From positions 248,001-312,000 of the forward strand of contig CAVYQL010000002.1 in the NCBI GenBank assembly GCA_963770645.1: a stretch of 64,000 bases of DNA, in the 5' to 3' direction. The notes below the pieces were generated by a model, which did not search any database, had not been told where the DNA came from, and saw only the letters and a list, made by a program, of their open reading frames with translations. Of the stretch, positions 27,943 through 36,570 are shown in pieces. Both the position numbers and the translations under genes were made by a program. Source of the stretch: Bog-473 sp963770645 (GTDB lineage: Bacteria > Actinomycetota > Acidimicrobiia > Acidimicrobiales > RAAP-2). Each line of letters starts with the position of its first letter. The stretch's first letter is position 1.

Positions 27943-29140
27943 GGTGCGCCGCCTTCTCGTGCCCGGCCTTCTGCGCCTTCTCCTCGTGGTGCTTCTGGAT
28001 GGCCGACATGACGGCGTTGCCCGCTGCGCCGATGAATTCGGGGCGGTTCTCCGCCGCCCAGTCCCGGCTCGAGGTCAACGACGCCGACGTGCCCTGGAAC
28101 TGGGGCGCCACGTAGCGGGCGATGAGCTCGTAGGAATGGCGGGTTGCCGCGGTGTCCGCCCACTCGTGGCCCATGAGCAAGAAGGTGCCGAACCCGCCCG
28201 ACTGGGCTCGCAGGCGCTCGACCTGCGCGATGGCGTCGTCGACGGTGCCGATGACGGCGAAGCCCGAGGCGTTGAGCGCATCAACGAGCGACTCGAAGTT
28301 CTCGGTGTTGGGTGCGAGCGGCAGCGCCGCGACCCGTTGGAAGTAGTCGACCCATTCGCTGAGGCCGAAGGCGACGTCGGCGACGGCCTGTTCCTTGGTG
28401 TCGGCGATGTGCATGGGGCCGACCAGGCGCCACGCGCTGCGGTCCACCGTGGTGCCGAACTCGGCGGCGCGCTCTTCCATGACGTCCCAGTGCGCGCCCA
28501 GCACGTCGAAGCCACCGGCCGAGGTGGCGCCGATGGAGAGCAGACTGCAGCCGAAGCGTCCCGCCGCCCGCGGTCCGGCCGGGGACACCTGTGCGGCCAC
28601 CGCGACCTCGGGCAAGGGACGTTGGTAGGGCCGCAGCTGCAGGCGGGCCTTCGTCAACGTGAACCAGTCCGTCTCCATCGTGACGGTATCGCCCGCCAGC
28701 AACAGGAGGATCGCCTCGAGGGCCTCCTCCATCATGTCGCGCTGGCGGGCCGGGTCGATGCCCATCATGAACGCGTCGGAGGGCAGCGCGCCCGGTCCCG
28801 CGCCGATCATGACCCGGCCGCGGGTCAGATGGTCGAGCAGGACCATGCGGTCCGCCAGCATGAACGGGTGGTGGTACGGGAGCGAGGAGACGCCGGTACC
28901 GAGGCGGATGTGTTTGGTGCGCTGCGCGGCGGCGGCGATGAAGACCTCGGGCGAGGCGATGATCTCGTAGCCGGCCGAGTGGTGCTCGCCGAACCAGGCC
29001 TCGTCGTAGCCGAGCTGGTCGAGATGCTCGATGAGCTGCAGATCGCGCTCGAGCGCGAGCGTCGGATTCTGGCCGACCGGGTGGAACGGGGCCAGGAAGA
29101 TCCCGAACTGCAGTCGGCCGTCGGCGTCAATGGTGGTCAT
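27935..29140 (-). CDS. LLM-class flavin-dependent oxidoreductase
   Basis: A luciferase-like (bacterial luciferase fold) monooxygenase of 401 residues. Diagnostic parts are FGIFLAPFHPVGQNP, the flavin-contacting YDEAWFGEHHSAGYE, the EVFIAAAAQRTKHIRLGTGV strand and PYHHPFMLADRMVLLDHLTRGR. The flavin could be FMN or F420; I cannot tell. The C-terminus is a charged, Lys/His-rich extension. ATG 29140 has a GGAGAGAG site. It is the first gene of the three-gene operon and is divergent from the DUF7064-like gene. Confidence 0.92.
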   Translation of the reverse strand: MTTIDADGRLQFGIFLAPFHPVGQNPTLALERDLQLIEHLDQLGYDEAWFGEHHSAGYEIIASPEVFIAAAAQRTKHIRLGTGVSSLPYHHPFMLADRMVLLDHLTRGRVMIGAGPGALPSDAFMMGIDPARQRDMMEEALEAILLLLAGDTVTMETDWFTLTKARLQLRPYQRPLPEVAVAAQVSPAGPRAAGRFGCSLLSIGATSAGGFDVLGAHWDVMEERAAEFGTTVDRSAWRLVGPMHIADTKEQAVADVAFGLSEWVDYFQRVAALPLAPNTENFESLVDALNASGFAVIGTVDDAIAQVERLRAQSGGFGTFLLMGHEWADTAATRHSYELIARYVAPQFQGTSASLTSSRDWAAENRPEFIGAAGNAVMSAIQKHHEEKAQKAGHEKAAHRG

Positions 29141-29245
29141 CGCTCTCTCCGTCGTCTCGGCGGTCTGTTCGTTCTCGGCGCTCTCCCCGGTGCCCTCGGG
29201 GCGAGTTTCACACACGAGCCCGAAGGCTGTCCGTTCGAGAACAGC

Positions 29246-29261
29246 CCGGCACCGGTGCCGG
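29246..29261. promoter_or_regulatory. 16-bp perfect palindrome in a divergent promoter region
   Basis: CCGGCACCGGTGCCGG lies in the 207-bp gap between the monooxygenase and the DUF7064-like gene. It is a possible operator for both units, but GC-rich palindromes can arise by chance in this background. Confidence 0.35.
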
Positions 29262-29347
29262 AGGCGGACCTGGCCGGGCCCGAGATCGACCGCGCCTCCG
29301 ACGGGTCCCCGTTGAACGACGGCGCCAGACGGGCAATGGTGTAGGCG

Positions 29348-30343
29348 ATGCCGATCCTCGACGCCCGACACGACCTGGCCCATCCGGTCGAAGGCGACAC
29401 CGCCTGGAGCGAGTCCTACTACTTCAACGCCTACGACGAGGGCACCGACACCGGCCTGTTCACCCGGGTGGGCATCCGCCCCAACGAGGGGACCATGGAT
29501 GTCGGGATGTCGCTGTGGCTGCCCGGCGGCGAGCTGGGCGAGTACCGCTGGGTCGTGGAGCAACGCGAGATGGTCGACACGGTGCTCGACGTCGGAAACG
29601 TGCGCTACGAGATGCTCGAGGCGCTGCAGTCCTGGCGACTGACGATGGAGGGCGAGGTCCAGGCGCGCCCGTGCGCCACGGGCCCCGCCGCGACGCGCCC
29701 GGTTCCCGTCGCGCTCGACGTGCGCTTCGACGCCATCACGCCCGCTGTGGGCACCGACGGCCAGCCCGGCGGCCCGCGCTCGGCCGAGGCGGCCGCCGCC
29801 GCGGGCACGGTCGGCAAGGGCCACCTCGAGCAGGCGGGACGCTGGACGGGCACGCTCACCGTCGACGGCGTGGGCCACGAGTGGCGTGGCGCGCACGGCA
29901 ACCGCGACCGTTCCTGGGGGCCGCGGCGCTGGGGCGGCCCGCGCATGTGGCGCTGGTTCTCCATCAACATCGGCGACGACGTGCACTTCGGGGGGATCCG
30001 CCTCGGCACGGAGGCCGGCGATCTGCACCGCGGCTGGGTCTGGGACGGCATGCGGGCGGTGTCGGTGGCGGAGTGGCGTGTGCGCACCGAACTCGAGGAC
30101 GACGGTGTGACCCATCGCGTCGTGCATCTCGACGTGCTCGACAAGGAGGGCCGCACCTTCCCGCTACGCGGCGAGGTGCTGCGGGTGGCCAACATCGGCC
30201 AGGCGGGCGGCACCCTGGTCAACGAGGGGCTCGCCCGCTGGACCTACGAGGACCCCGCCGGCGCGACGCGTACCGGGTACGGCATCTGCGAGTACCTGCA
30301 TCAGCTCGACGACGGCGGGAGGCCGGTCGTCCCGGTCGCCTAG
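29348..30343 (+). CDS. DUF7064/DUF7065-like protein
   Basis: A 331-residue soluble protein resembling the actinobacterial DUF7065-DUF7064 family. These have a lipocalin-like or CrtC-like double domain and are often found near lipid, steroid or terpene degradation genes; no enzyme activity is established. Visible are the N-terminal WSESYYFNAYDEGTDTGLFT and the conserved GNRDRSWGPRRW at about residues 183-194, followed by WRWFSINIGDDVHFGGIR. It is 7 bp upstream of the APH-DUF6285 gene, so the two form one unit. Start ATG 29348. Confidence 0.75.
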   Translation: MPILDARHDLAHPVEGDTAWSESYYFNAYDEGTDTGLFTRVGIRPNEGTMDVGMSLWLPGGELGEYRWVVEQREMVDTVLDVGNVRYEMLEALQSWRLTMEGEVQARPCATGPAATRPVPVALDVRFDAITPAVGTDGQPGGPRSAEAAAAAGTVGKGHLEQAGRWTGTLTVDGVGHEWRGAHGNRDRSWGPRRWGGPRMWRWFSINIGDDVHFGGIRLGTEAGDLHRGWVWDGMRAVSVAEWRVRTELEDDGVTHRVVHLDVLDKEGRTFPLRGEVLRVANIGQAGGTLVNEGLARWTYEDPAGATRTGYGICEYLHQLDDGGRPVVPVA

Positions 30344-30350
30344 GCCGTCG

Positions 30351-31733
30351 ATGGCCACCCCGTCGAGGAGCGAGGACCTGGCGGCCGCGCTGGGCGCGCG
30401 CTTGGGTGGGACCGTCCAAGACCTGCGTCGCCTCTCGGGCGGGGCGTCGCGGGTGACCAGTTCCTTCGATCTCGCCGGGCGCGGCGCGCCGCGCGGTCTG
30501 ATCTTGCAGATGGACCGGGGCGACGGCGGAGGCAAGGCCGGGTTGGTGCAGCTCGAGCGTTCACTCCTCGACACCGCGCGCGCGGCGGGTGTCCCGGTGC
30601 CCGAGGTGGTGACGAGCGGTGACGGCACGCGAGACGGCCTGGGCGCGGCATGGCTGGTGGTCGAGCGCCTCGAGGGCGAGACCATCCCGCGCAAGATCCT
30701 GCGCGACCGCGAGTGGGCCGCGGCACGTACGGTGCTGACCGCCCAGTGCGGGCGCGCGGTGGCGGCGATTCACACGATCGATCCGAATGCCATCGACGGG
30801 CTGCCACCCACAGACCCCCTGGGCGACCCGCTGCCCTATCTCGACCTGCTCGGCGAGGCCCGCCCGGCGCTCGAGCTCGGCGCGCGCTGGCTGCGCGCCC
30901 ACGTGCCTGTGCCAGGGTCGCGGGTGACCGTGCACGGCGATTTCCGGCTCGGCAACCTGCTGGTCGGTCCCGACGGCCTGCGCGGTGTCCTCGACTGGGA
31001 GCTGGCCCACGCCGGCGACCCCGCGGAGGACATCGGGTGGTTGTGCGCTCCGGCCTGGCGCTTCGGGGGCGCGGGCGAGGTCGGCGGCTTCGGGAGCCTC
31101 GGCGATCTGCTCGGCGCGTACGAGGCCGCGGGTGGCGAGGCGATCGACGGCGACCGCGTCCACTGGTGGCAGGTCTACGCCACGGTGAAGTGGGCGACCA
31201 TCTGCGCGCTGCAGGCCTCGGTGCACCTGAGCGGCGCCACGCGCTCGGTGGAGCTGGCCGCCATCGGGCGGCGCGTCTGCGAGAGCGAGTGGGACCTCTT
31301 CTCTCTGTTGGGGGTGGCACCGGCCGCTCCCGCTCCTGCCCCTCGTCACGATCCGGTGCGAGGTGCGGTGGCGCAGCGACCGCGCGCTCCGTTCGGTCGG
31401 CCGACGGCGGCCGAGCTCGTCGAAGCAGTGCGCGAGTACCTCGAGGCCGGGGTGATGGAGCAGAGCGAGGGCGGCACGCGCTTCGAGGCGCGGGTGGCCC
31501 GCAACGCGCTGGGCATTGTCGAACGCGAGCTGCAGCTCGGTCCGGCCATCGTGGCGGCGCACGCCGAGCGACTGCGTGATCTGGGCGCGGGTGACGACGC
31601 ATCCTTGGCTGCCGCCATTCGTGCCGGCGACGTCGACGACGAGTGGGAGCGGGTCGCCGGGGCGCTGGCGGCGTCGGCGCGCGATCAGCTGCTGGTCGCG
31701 AACCCCTCTTACTTGCCCCCGGCGGTGACGTAG
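30351..31733 (+). CDS. APH-family phosphotransferase fused to DUF6285
   Basis: The N-terminal part (about 1-320) is an aminoglycoside phosphotransferase-like kinase: the Brenner motif VHGDFRLGNLLVGP with H195/D197, then GVLDWELAHAGDPAEDIGW for Mg2+. A Pro/Ala-rich linker (about 320-350) leads to a helical domain (about 352-455) resembling DUF6285, which elsewhere is encoded by a separate gene next to the kinase. Related kinases in Actinobacteria sit in lipid or steroid clusters and probably phosphorylate small hydrophobic alcohols, not antibiotics. It shares 25 bp at the 3' end with the convergent MFS gene. Confidence 0.82.
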   Translation: MATPSRSEDLAAALGARLGGTVQDLRRLSGGASRVTSSFDLAGRGAPRGLILQMDRGDGGGKAGLVQLERSLLDTARAAGVPVPEVVTSGDGTRDGLGAAWLVVERLEGETIPRKILRDREWAAARTVLTAQCGRAVAAIHTIDPNAIDGLPPTDPLGDPLPYLDLLGEARPALELGARWLRAHVPVPGSRVTVHGDFRLGNLLVGPDGLRGVLDWELAHAGDPAEDIGWLCAPAWRFGGAGEVGGFGSLGDLLGAYEAAGGEAIDGDRVHWWQVYATVKWATICALQASVHLSGATRSVELAAIGRRVCESEWDLFSLLGVAPAAPAPAPRHDPVRGAVAQRPRAPFGRPTAAELVEAVREYLEAGVMEQSEGGTRFEARVARNALGIVERELQLGPAIVAAHAERLRDLGAGDDASLAAAIRAGDVDDEWERVAGALAASARDQLLVANPSYLPPAVT

Positions 31734-33235
31734 CCCTCCAGGGCTGGACGCGAGAGGTCGGCGCGCCCGGTGGCGGTGTCGCTGCGTGCCGTCATGGCTT
31801 CCTCGACCAGTGGCCGGGCGTCCGCCGTCTCCGTGACCCGGGCACCGATGCCGAGCAGGACTGCGCCGGAGAGCAGGCTGCAGCCCATCATGAAGGCCCA
31901 CGCGTGGTGGAAGGCCTCGATGGCAGACGGGCCGGTCGCGGTGCCGAGGATGGCGACCAGGCAGGCGACCCCGAGCGCCACGCCGATCTGGCGTGTCATC
32001 GCGTAGAGGGCGGAGCCGGTCGCGAAGCGCTGCTGTGGCAGCGGCGCGGTGGCGGCGCCGCCGAGGGAGGGCAGCATGAGCCCGACGCCGAAGCCGGAGA
32101 GCAGGCTCCCCGGCAGGTAGGCGCCGGCCCAGTCGGGCGTGGCGCCGACGTGCGTGATCCACCACAGTCCACCGGCGGCGAAGCACAGGGAGCCGGCCAC
32201 GCCGACAGCGCGGTGGCCCACGCGCGCGCCCAGCAACCCACCGGGGAACGCGGTGAGACCGGCCAGCAGCGGCCCGGGGGCGATCATGAATCCGGCGCGC
32301 AGCACCGACTCGTGCCAGACCCCCGTGAGCAAGAGGACGCCGCCGAGCACGAGCGCACCGAAGCCGCCGAAGAAGGCGAGCGAGCTGAGGTCGGCCAGGG
32401 CGACCGCGCGGTGGCGGATCACCGCCGGCTCGAGGATGGGGTTGGGGTGGCGGAACGAGCGCGCCGCCAGCCATGCGCCCGACACCAGCGCCAGCGCGAA
32501 GGCCCCGATGATGCGCGGGCTCGTCCAGCCCCAGTCGGAGCCCTGGACGATGGCGGCCACCACGCTGGCCACCGAGACCGAGAGCAGGCCCGCGCCGAGC
32601 AGGTCCGCTTTGTGGGCAGCGGGGTCGCGCACTTCGTCGAGGAGCCGGATGCCGAAGAAGAGGGCCAGGACGCTGAAGGGCAGGTTCACCAGGAAGACCC
32701 AGCGCCAGCTCACCTGGACCAGCAGGCCGCCGATCGGCGGTCCGAACGCAGCGGCGGCGCCACCGACGGCCGACCACAGGCCGATCGCCGCACCCTTGCG
32801 CGCCGGCCCGAAGGCGGGGAGGAGGAGGCCGAGCGACGTGGGCAGCATGAGGGCGCCGCCGAGCGCCTGCAGGATGCGGGCGGCGACGAGGAATTCGAGC
32901 GACGGTGCGACCGCGGAGAGCGCGGACGAGGTGGTGAAGACGGCGAGCCCGAGCAGGAAGGCCTCCTTGCGCCCGGCCCGGTCCGCCCAGCGCCCCGCCG
33001 GGACCAAGGCGGCGGCGAAGGCGATCGTGTAGGCGCTGAGCACCCACGAGAGCGAGCTGAGGCTCTCGCCGTGGAAGGTGGCCGAGATGCTGGGGAACGC
33101 GATGTTGACGATGAACAGGTCGAGTGACGACAAGAACACACCCGTCAACACGATGAGGGCGGTCACGGTCGGGTGGGGGCGCCGATTCGTGACCTCGGCG
33201 GCCGGCGGCGTGGGCAGAGCTGCGAGTTCTGTCAT
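31709..33235 (-). CDS. MFS drug exporter, EmrB/QacA type
   Basis: A 508-residue DHA2-family permease with about 14 hydrophobic segments. Motif A is PAGRWADRAGRKEA. The motif C region is GLWSAVGGAAAAFGPPIGGLL followed by SWRWVFLVNLPFS. This family exports hydrophobic drugs or metabolites using the proton gradient. The start is ATG 33235 (MTELAALP); an upstream in-frame ATG at 33289 would cross the operator. It is divergent from an HxlR regulator, which is likely its repressor. Confidence 0.93.
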   Translation of the reverse strand: MTELAALPTPPAAEVTNRRPHPTVTALIVLTGVFLSSLDLFIVNIAFPSISATFHGESLSSLSWVLSAYTIAFAAALVPAGRWADRAGRKEAFLLGLAVFTTSSALSAVAPSLEFLVAARILQALGGALMLPTSLGLLLPAFGPARKGAAIGLWSAVGGAAAAFGPPIGGLLVQVSWRWVFLVNLPFSVLALFFGIRLLDEVRDPAAHKADLLGAGLLSVSVASVVAAIVQGSDWGWTSPRIIGAFALALVSGAWLAARSFRHPNPILEPAVIRHRAVALADLSSLAFFGGFGALVLGGVLLLTGVWHESVLRAGFMIAPGPLLAGLTAFPGGLLGARVGHRAVGVAGSLCFAAGGLWWITHVGATPDWAGAYLPGSLLSGFGVGLMLPSLGGAATAPLPQQRFATGSALYAMTRQIGVALGVACLVAILGTATGPSAIEAFHHAWAFMMGCSLLSGAVLLGIGARVTETADARPLVEEAMTARSDTATGRADLSRPALEGYVTAGGK

Positions 33236-33257
33236 GAAACGAACTGTAGGGGAGATA

Positions 33258-33269
33258 GTTTTATAAAAC
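33258..33269. promoter_or_regulatory. Perfect 12-bp palindrome between MFS exporter and HxlR gene
   Basis: GTTTTATAAAAC is a perfect AT-rich palindrome 23 bp before the exporter ATG and 37 bp before the HxlR ATG. HxlR dimers bind such sites, so it is the probable operator for both genes. Confidence 0.65.
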
Positions 33270-33293
33270 AACGCTCTCGCCGGAAACATGCGC

Positions 33294-33299
33294 TATGCT
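33294..33299 (+). promoter_or_regulatory. -10 element of leaderless promoter (HxlR gene)
   Basis: TATGCT, 6 nt before ATG 33306. Confidence 0.5.
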
Positions 33300-33305
33300 G
33301 GGTGG

Positions 33306-33803
33306 ATGCTCAAGCGTGACTACCCGAGCCAGTACTGCCCGGTCGCCGCCACCCTGGAGGTTGTGGGCGAACGCTGGACGCTGCTGATCGTCCGGGACGT
33401 CTTCTTGGGCATCCGGCGCTTCGACGACCTCCAGCGTGACCTGGGCGTGGCGCGCAATGTGCTGCAAGCCCGCCTCGAGCGCCTGGTCGAGGAGGGGATC
33501 TTGGTCAAGCGCCCGTACCAGGAGCGCCCGCTGCGCAGCGAGTACCGCCTGACCGAGAAGGGCGCCGACCTGTGGCCGGTGCTCGTGGCGCTGCTCCAAT
33601 GGGGGGACCACTACGGGCTCGAGGGCGAGCGCCCGATGATCCTCCAGCACCGCGGCTGCGGCGGCGAGCTCGACGACCGGAGGCGCTGCACCAGCTGCGG
33701 GACCGACGTCACCGTGACCGAGGCCGTGGCCATCCGCACCGGGGCGCGGCGCCCGGGCGTGGCGGCCGGGGCCAAGCAGCCGGCCGAGCCGGCTCCCGCC
33801 TGA
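33306..33803 (+). CDS. HxlR-family transcriptional regulator
   Basis: A winged-helix regulator of 165 residues. The HxlR core is YCPVAATLEVVGERWTLLIV, RRFDDLQRDLGVARNVLQAR and YRLTEKGADLWPVLVAL. The C-terminus adds a four-cysteine-like module (HRGCGG...RCTSCG) that may bind zinc, then a Pro/Ala-rich tail. It is divergent from the MFS exporter, with a perfect palindrome in between, and probably represses both genes until an inducer binds. ATG 33306 is chosen on the leaderless pattern. Confidence 0.92.
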   Translation: MLKRDYPSQYCPVAATLEVVGERWTLLIVRDVFLGIRRFDDLQRDLGVARNVLQARLERLVEEGILVKRPYQERPLRSEYRLTEKGADLWPVLVALLQWGDHYGLEGERPMILQHRGCGGELDDRRRCTSCGTDVTVTEAVAIRTGARRPGVAAGAKQPAEPAPA

Positions 33804-33876
33804 GCCGTCCCACTTCCCGCGGGGGTGGCTGGGCAAAAGGGCAAAAAACCGGAGAGAACCCAGGCGCGCACATCGC

Positions 33877-33882
33877 TACCGT
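33877..33882 (+). promoter_or_regulatory. -10 element of leaderless promoter (amidase gene)
   Basis: TACCGT, 7 nt before ATG 33890. No Shine-Dalgarno is present. Confidence 0.5.
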
Positions 33883-33889
33883 GGCTCTC

Positions 33890-35320
33890 ATGAGCGACGA
33901 GATGGCCTGGTTGGACGCGACGGCGCAGGCGGAGCTCGTGCGCACCAAGGAGGTCACGCCGACCGAGCTGGTCGCCGACGCCATCGCCCGCATGGAGACG
34001 CTCAACCCCCAGCTGAACGCGATCATCCACGAGCTCTACGACCGCGCCCGGGCCGAAGCGGCCGGCGCGCTGCCTGACGGCCCCTTCCGGGGCGTGCCCT
34101 TCCTCTTGAAGGACCTCGGGGCCGAGCTGGCCGGCACGCCCTTCTGCGAGGGACTGGCCTTCGCAGGCGATTACCGCTCGACCGTGACCCAGGAGCTCAC
34201 CCAGCGCTTCATCGACGCGGGGTTCGTCATCTGTGGCAAGACGAACACGCCCGAGCTCGGGATCCTCCCCACCACCGAACCGCGCCGCTTCGGCCCCTCG
34301 CGCAATCCCTGGCAGACGGAGCACTCGACTGGAGGATCGTCGGGCGGGTCGGCCGCCGCCGTGGCGTCGGGCATGGTGCCCGCGGCACACGCCAACGACG
34401 GCGGCGGGTCGATCCGGATCCCGGCGTCGTGTTGCGGGTTGGTCGGGCTCAAGCCGACGCGCGGACGTAATTCGCTGGCGCCCCAATACGGCGACCTGAT
34501 GGGCGGCCTGGTGTGCGAGCACGTGCTCACGCGCTCGGTGCGCGACTCGGCGGCGATCCTCGACGCCACGGCCGGCCCGGTCCCCGGTGACCCCTATTGG
34601 GCGCCGCCGCGGCGCGGGCTCTCCTTCGCCGCCGCGGCCGCCGCGCCACCGCCGCGGTTGCGCATCGCGGTGTTGACATCCTCGCCCACCGGTTCCGACG
34701 TGCACCCCGACTGCGTCGCCGCGGCGCACGCGGCGGGCACGTCGTGTGAATCACTCGGCCACCACGTGGTGGAGGCGTCGCTCGACGTCGACGGCGACGC
34801 GTTCGTCGCGGACTTCGTCAACGTGTGGGCGGCCGGCAACGCCTGGGCCATCGCGGACTGGGAGGTTCGCCTCGGGCGGCCCGCCACCGAGGACGACATG
34901 GAGCCATTGAGTTGGGCGCTCGTCGCCCTCGGCCGCTCGCTGAACGCGGCGCAGTACCTCACCGCCGTCCAGGGGCTGCAGAAGGCGACGCGCCAGATCG
35001 CCGCCTCCTTCGAGACCTTCGACGTCCTGTTGACCCCGACGCTGGCCGAGCCGCCGGCGCCGCTCGGCACCTTCGACTCCCCGCCGGGCGAGCCGCTGGC
35101 CGGCTTGTTCCGGGCCGCGGCGTACGTCCCCTTCACCCCGCCCTTCAACGTGACAGGCCAGCCCGGCATCTCGCTGCCGCTGCACTGGAACGACGCGGGC
35201 CTGCCCATCGGGGTGCAGTTCGTCGGCCGCTTCGGGGACGAGGAGACGCTGCTGGCACTGGGCGGCGAGCTCGAGCGCGCGGCCCCGTGGGCGGGGCGCC
35301 GGCCGCCGGTGGCGGCCTAG
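33890..35320 (+). CDS. Amidase (amidase signature family)
   Basis: A 476-residue amidase signature hydrolase. The Ser-Ser-Lys triad is visible: Lys in PFLLKDLGAELAG, the cis-Ser in the GGGS(I) region, and the nucleophile in EHSTGGSSGGSAAAVASG. The C-terminal GQPGISLPLHWNDAGLPIGV is also typical. The true substrate could be a carboxamide or a lactam. The start at ATG 33890 (MSDEMAWLD) replaces longer in-frame candidates inside the HxlR gene. Its stop codon shares the bases CTAG with the convergent old yellow enzyme gene. Confidence 0.92.
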   Translation: MSDEMAWLDATAQAELVRTKEVTPTELVADAIARMETLNPQLNAIIHELYDRARAEAAGALPDGPFRGVPFLLKDLGAELAGTPFCEGLAFAGDYRSTVTQELTQRFIDAGFVICGKTNTPELGILPTTEPRRFGPSRNPWQTEHSTGGSSGGSAAAVASGMVPAAHANDGGGSIRIPASCCGLVGLKPTRGRNSLAPQYGDLMGGLVCEHVLTRSVRDSAAILDATAGPVPGDPYWAPPRRGLSFAAAAAAPPPRLRIAVLTSSPTGSDVHPDCVAAAHAAGTSCESLGHHVVEASLDVDGDAFVADFVNVWAAGNAWAIADWEVRLGRPATEDDMEPLSWALVALGRSLNAAQYLTAVQGLQKATRQIAASFETFDVLLTPTLAEPPAPLGTFDSPPGEPLAGLFRAAAYVPFTPPFNVTGQPGISLPLHWNDAGLPIGVQFVGRFGDEETLLALGGELERAAPWAGRRPPVAA

Positions 35321-36517
35321 GAGAAACCGGGGCGGTCGGCCACCAGGACGCAGCGCGTCCCCGAGTAAATGGTGGGCATGCACTTGTTGCAGTGGATGCA
35401 GAGCGACGATGTCGTCGCACCGGCCTGCATGAGATTGGGCAGGTCCGGTTCACGCAGCAACGCACGAGCCATCGCGACGAACGCGAAGCCTTCGGCCAGC
35501 GCGGACTCGATCGTGGCCAGCTCGGTGATGCCCCCGAGCAGGATCACCGGCGTGCGCAACGCCCGCTGGAACTGGCGGGCGTAGGGGAGAAAGAAGGCCT
35601 CCTCGAAGGGGTAGGTGCGCAAGAAGCGGTGTCCGAGGACTCGGAAGCCCAGCCGTATGGGTGGCGGCAACGTGGCGCCGAACTCCTTGAGCGGCGCCTC
35701 CCCGCGGAAGAGGTACATCGGGTTGGCGAGCGAGCTGCCGCCGGTGAGCTCGAGCGCATCGAGAGAGCCGTCCGCCTCGAAGAGCGCCGCCGCCTCGAGG
35801 CTCTCGTCCACCCACAGACCGCCGTCCACCCCGTCGGCCATGTTCAGCTTGGCCGTCACCGTCGTCTCGGGCCCCACCGCGTCGCGCACCGTGCGCAGCA
35901 CCGTGCGGGCGAAGCGGGCGCGGTTCTCCACCGAGCCGCCGAACTGGTCGTGGCGCCGGTTGAGCTTCGGGCTCAAGAACGCGCTGAGCAGATAGTTGTG
36001 CCCGACGTGCACTTCGATGCTGTCGAAGCCGGCCTCGACGGCCAGGGTGGCCGCCCGCCGGTAGTCCTCGACGATGCGCTCGATGCCTGCAGCGTCGACG
36101 GCGCGCGAGGCGCGAGCCCATGGGGGTGAACCCACCCGACGGCGAGAGGGCGGGTGCGCCGTTCGAGCGCGCGTTGGCCACCGGCCCGGCGTGGCCGATC
36201 TGCGCCGCCGCCGCCGCACCCTCGGCGTGCACGGCGTCGGTGAGCCGGCGGAGGCCGCGTGCGGTCTCGGGGTCGAGAAGCAGGCAGTGCCGGTCGGTGC
36301 GGCCCTCGGGCGACACGGCGAGGTAGGCCACCGTGGACATGGCGGCGCCGCCCGCCGCCACGCGGCGGTGGAACTCGACGAGCTCGTCGCTGACCCGTCC
36401 ACGGGGCGTGACGCCCTCGAAGGTGGCCGCCTTGATGATGCGGTTGCGCAGCGTCAGCGGTCCGAGCGGCGCCGGCGCGAAGACCGGGGGGGCGGGCGGG
36501 CGGGCGGTGCGCGGCAT
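35317..36517 (-). pseudogene. Old yellow enzyme-type NADH:flavin oxidoreductase, frameshifted
   Basis: N-terminal residues (FAPAPLGPLTLRNRIIKAAT, LSPSGGFTPMGSR) are in one frame and the rest (RAVDAAGIERIVEDYRRAA, VHVGHNYLLSAFLSPKLNRR, VENRARFARTVLRTVRDAVG) is one frame over. Removing one C from the CC in CGCCTCG near 36110 joins them as GSRSRAVDAAG, matching the family. The TIM barrel ends with CIHCNKCMPTIYSGTRC, the cysteine set of iron-sulfur OYE relatives, but lacks the NADPH-binding domain of 2,4-dienoyl-CoA reductase, so it is a short type. It probably reduces an alpha/beta-unsaturated carbonyl compound. The frameshift may be a sequence error. Confidence 0.8.
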
Positions 36518-36570
36518 CGGCCTACCTTGGCCCAAGGGTGGCGGCGGCGCACGTCCTGCGCTCGTTGCGG

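Noticed and set aside
30561..33047. 828-codon minus-strand frame across the APH fusion and the MFS gene
   Set aside because: Overlaps two confident genes in other frames and reads as Arg/Ala-rich noise.
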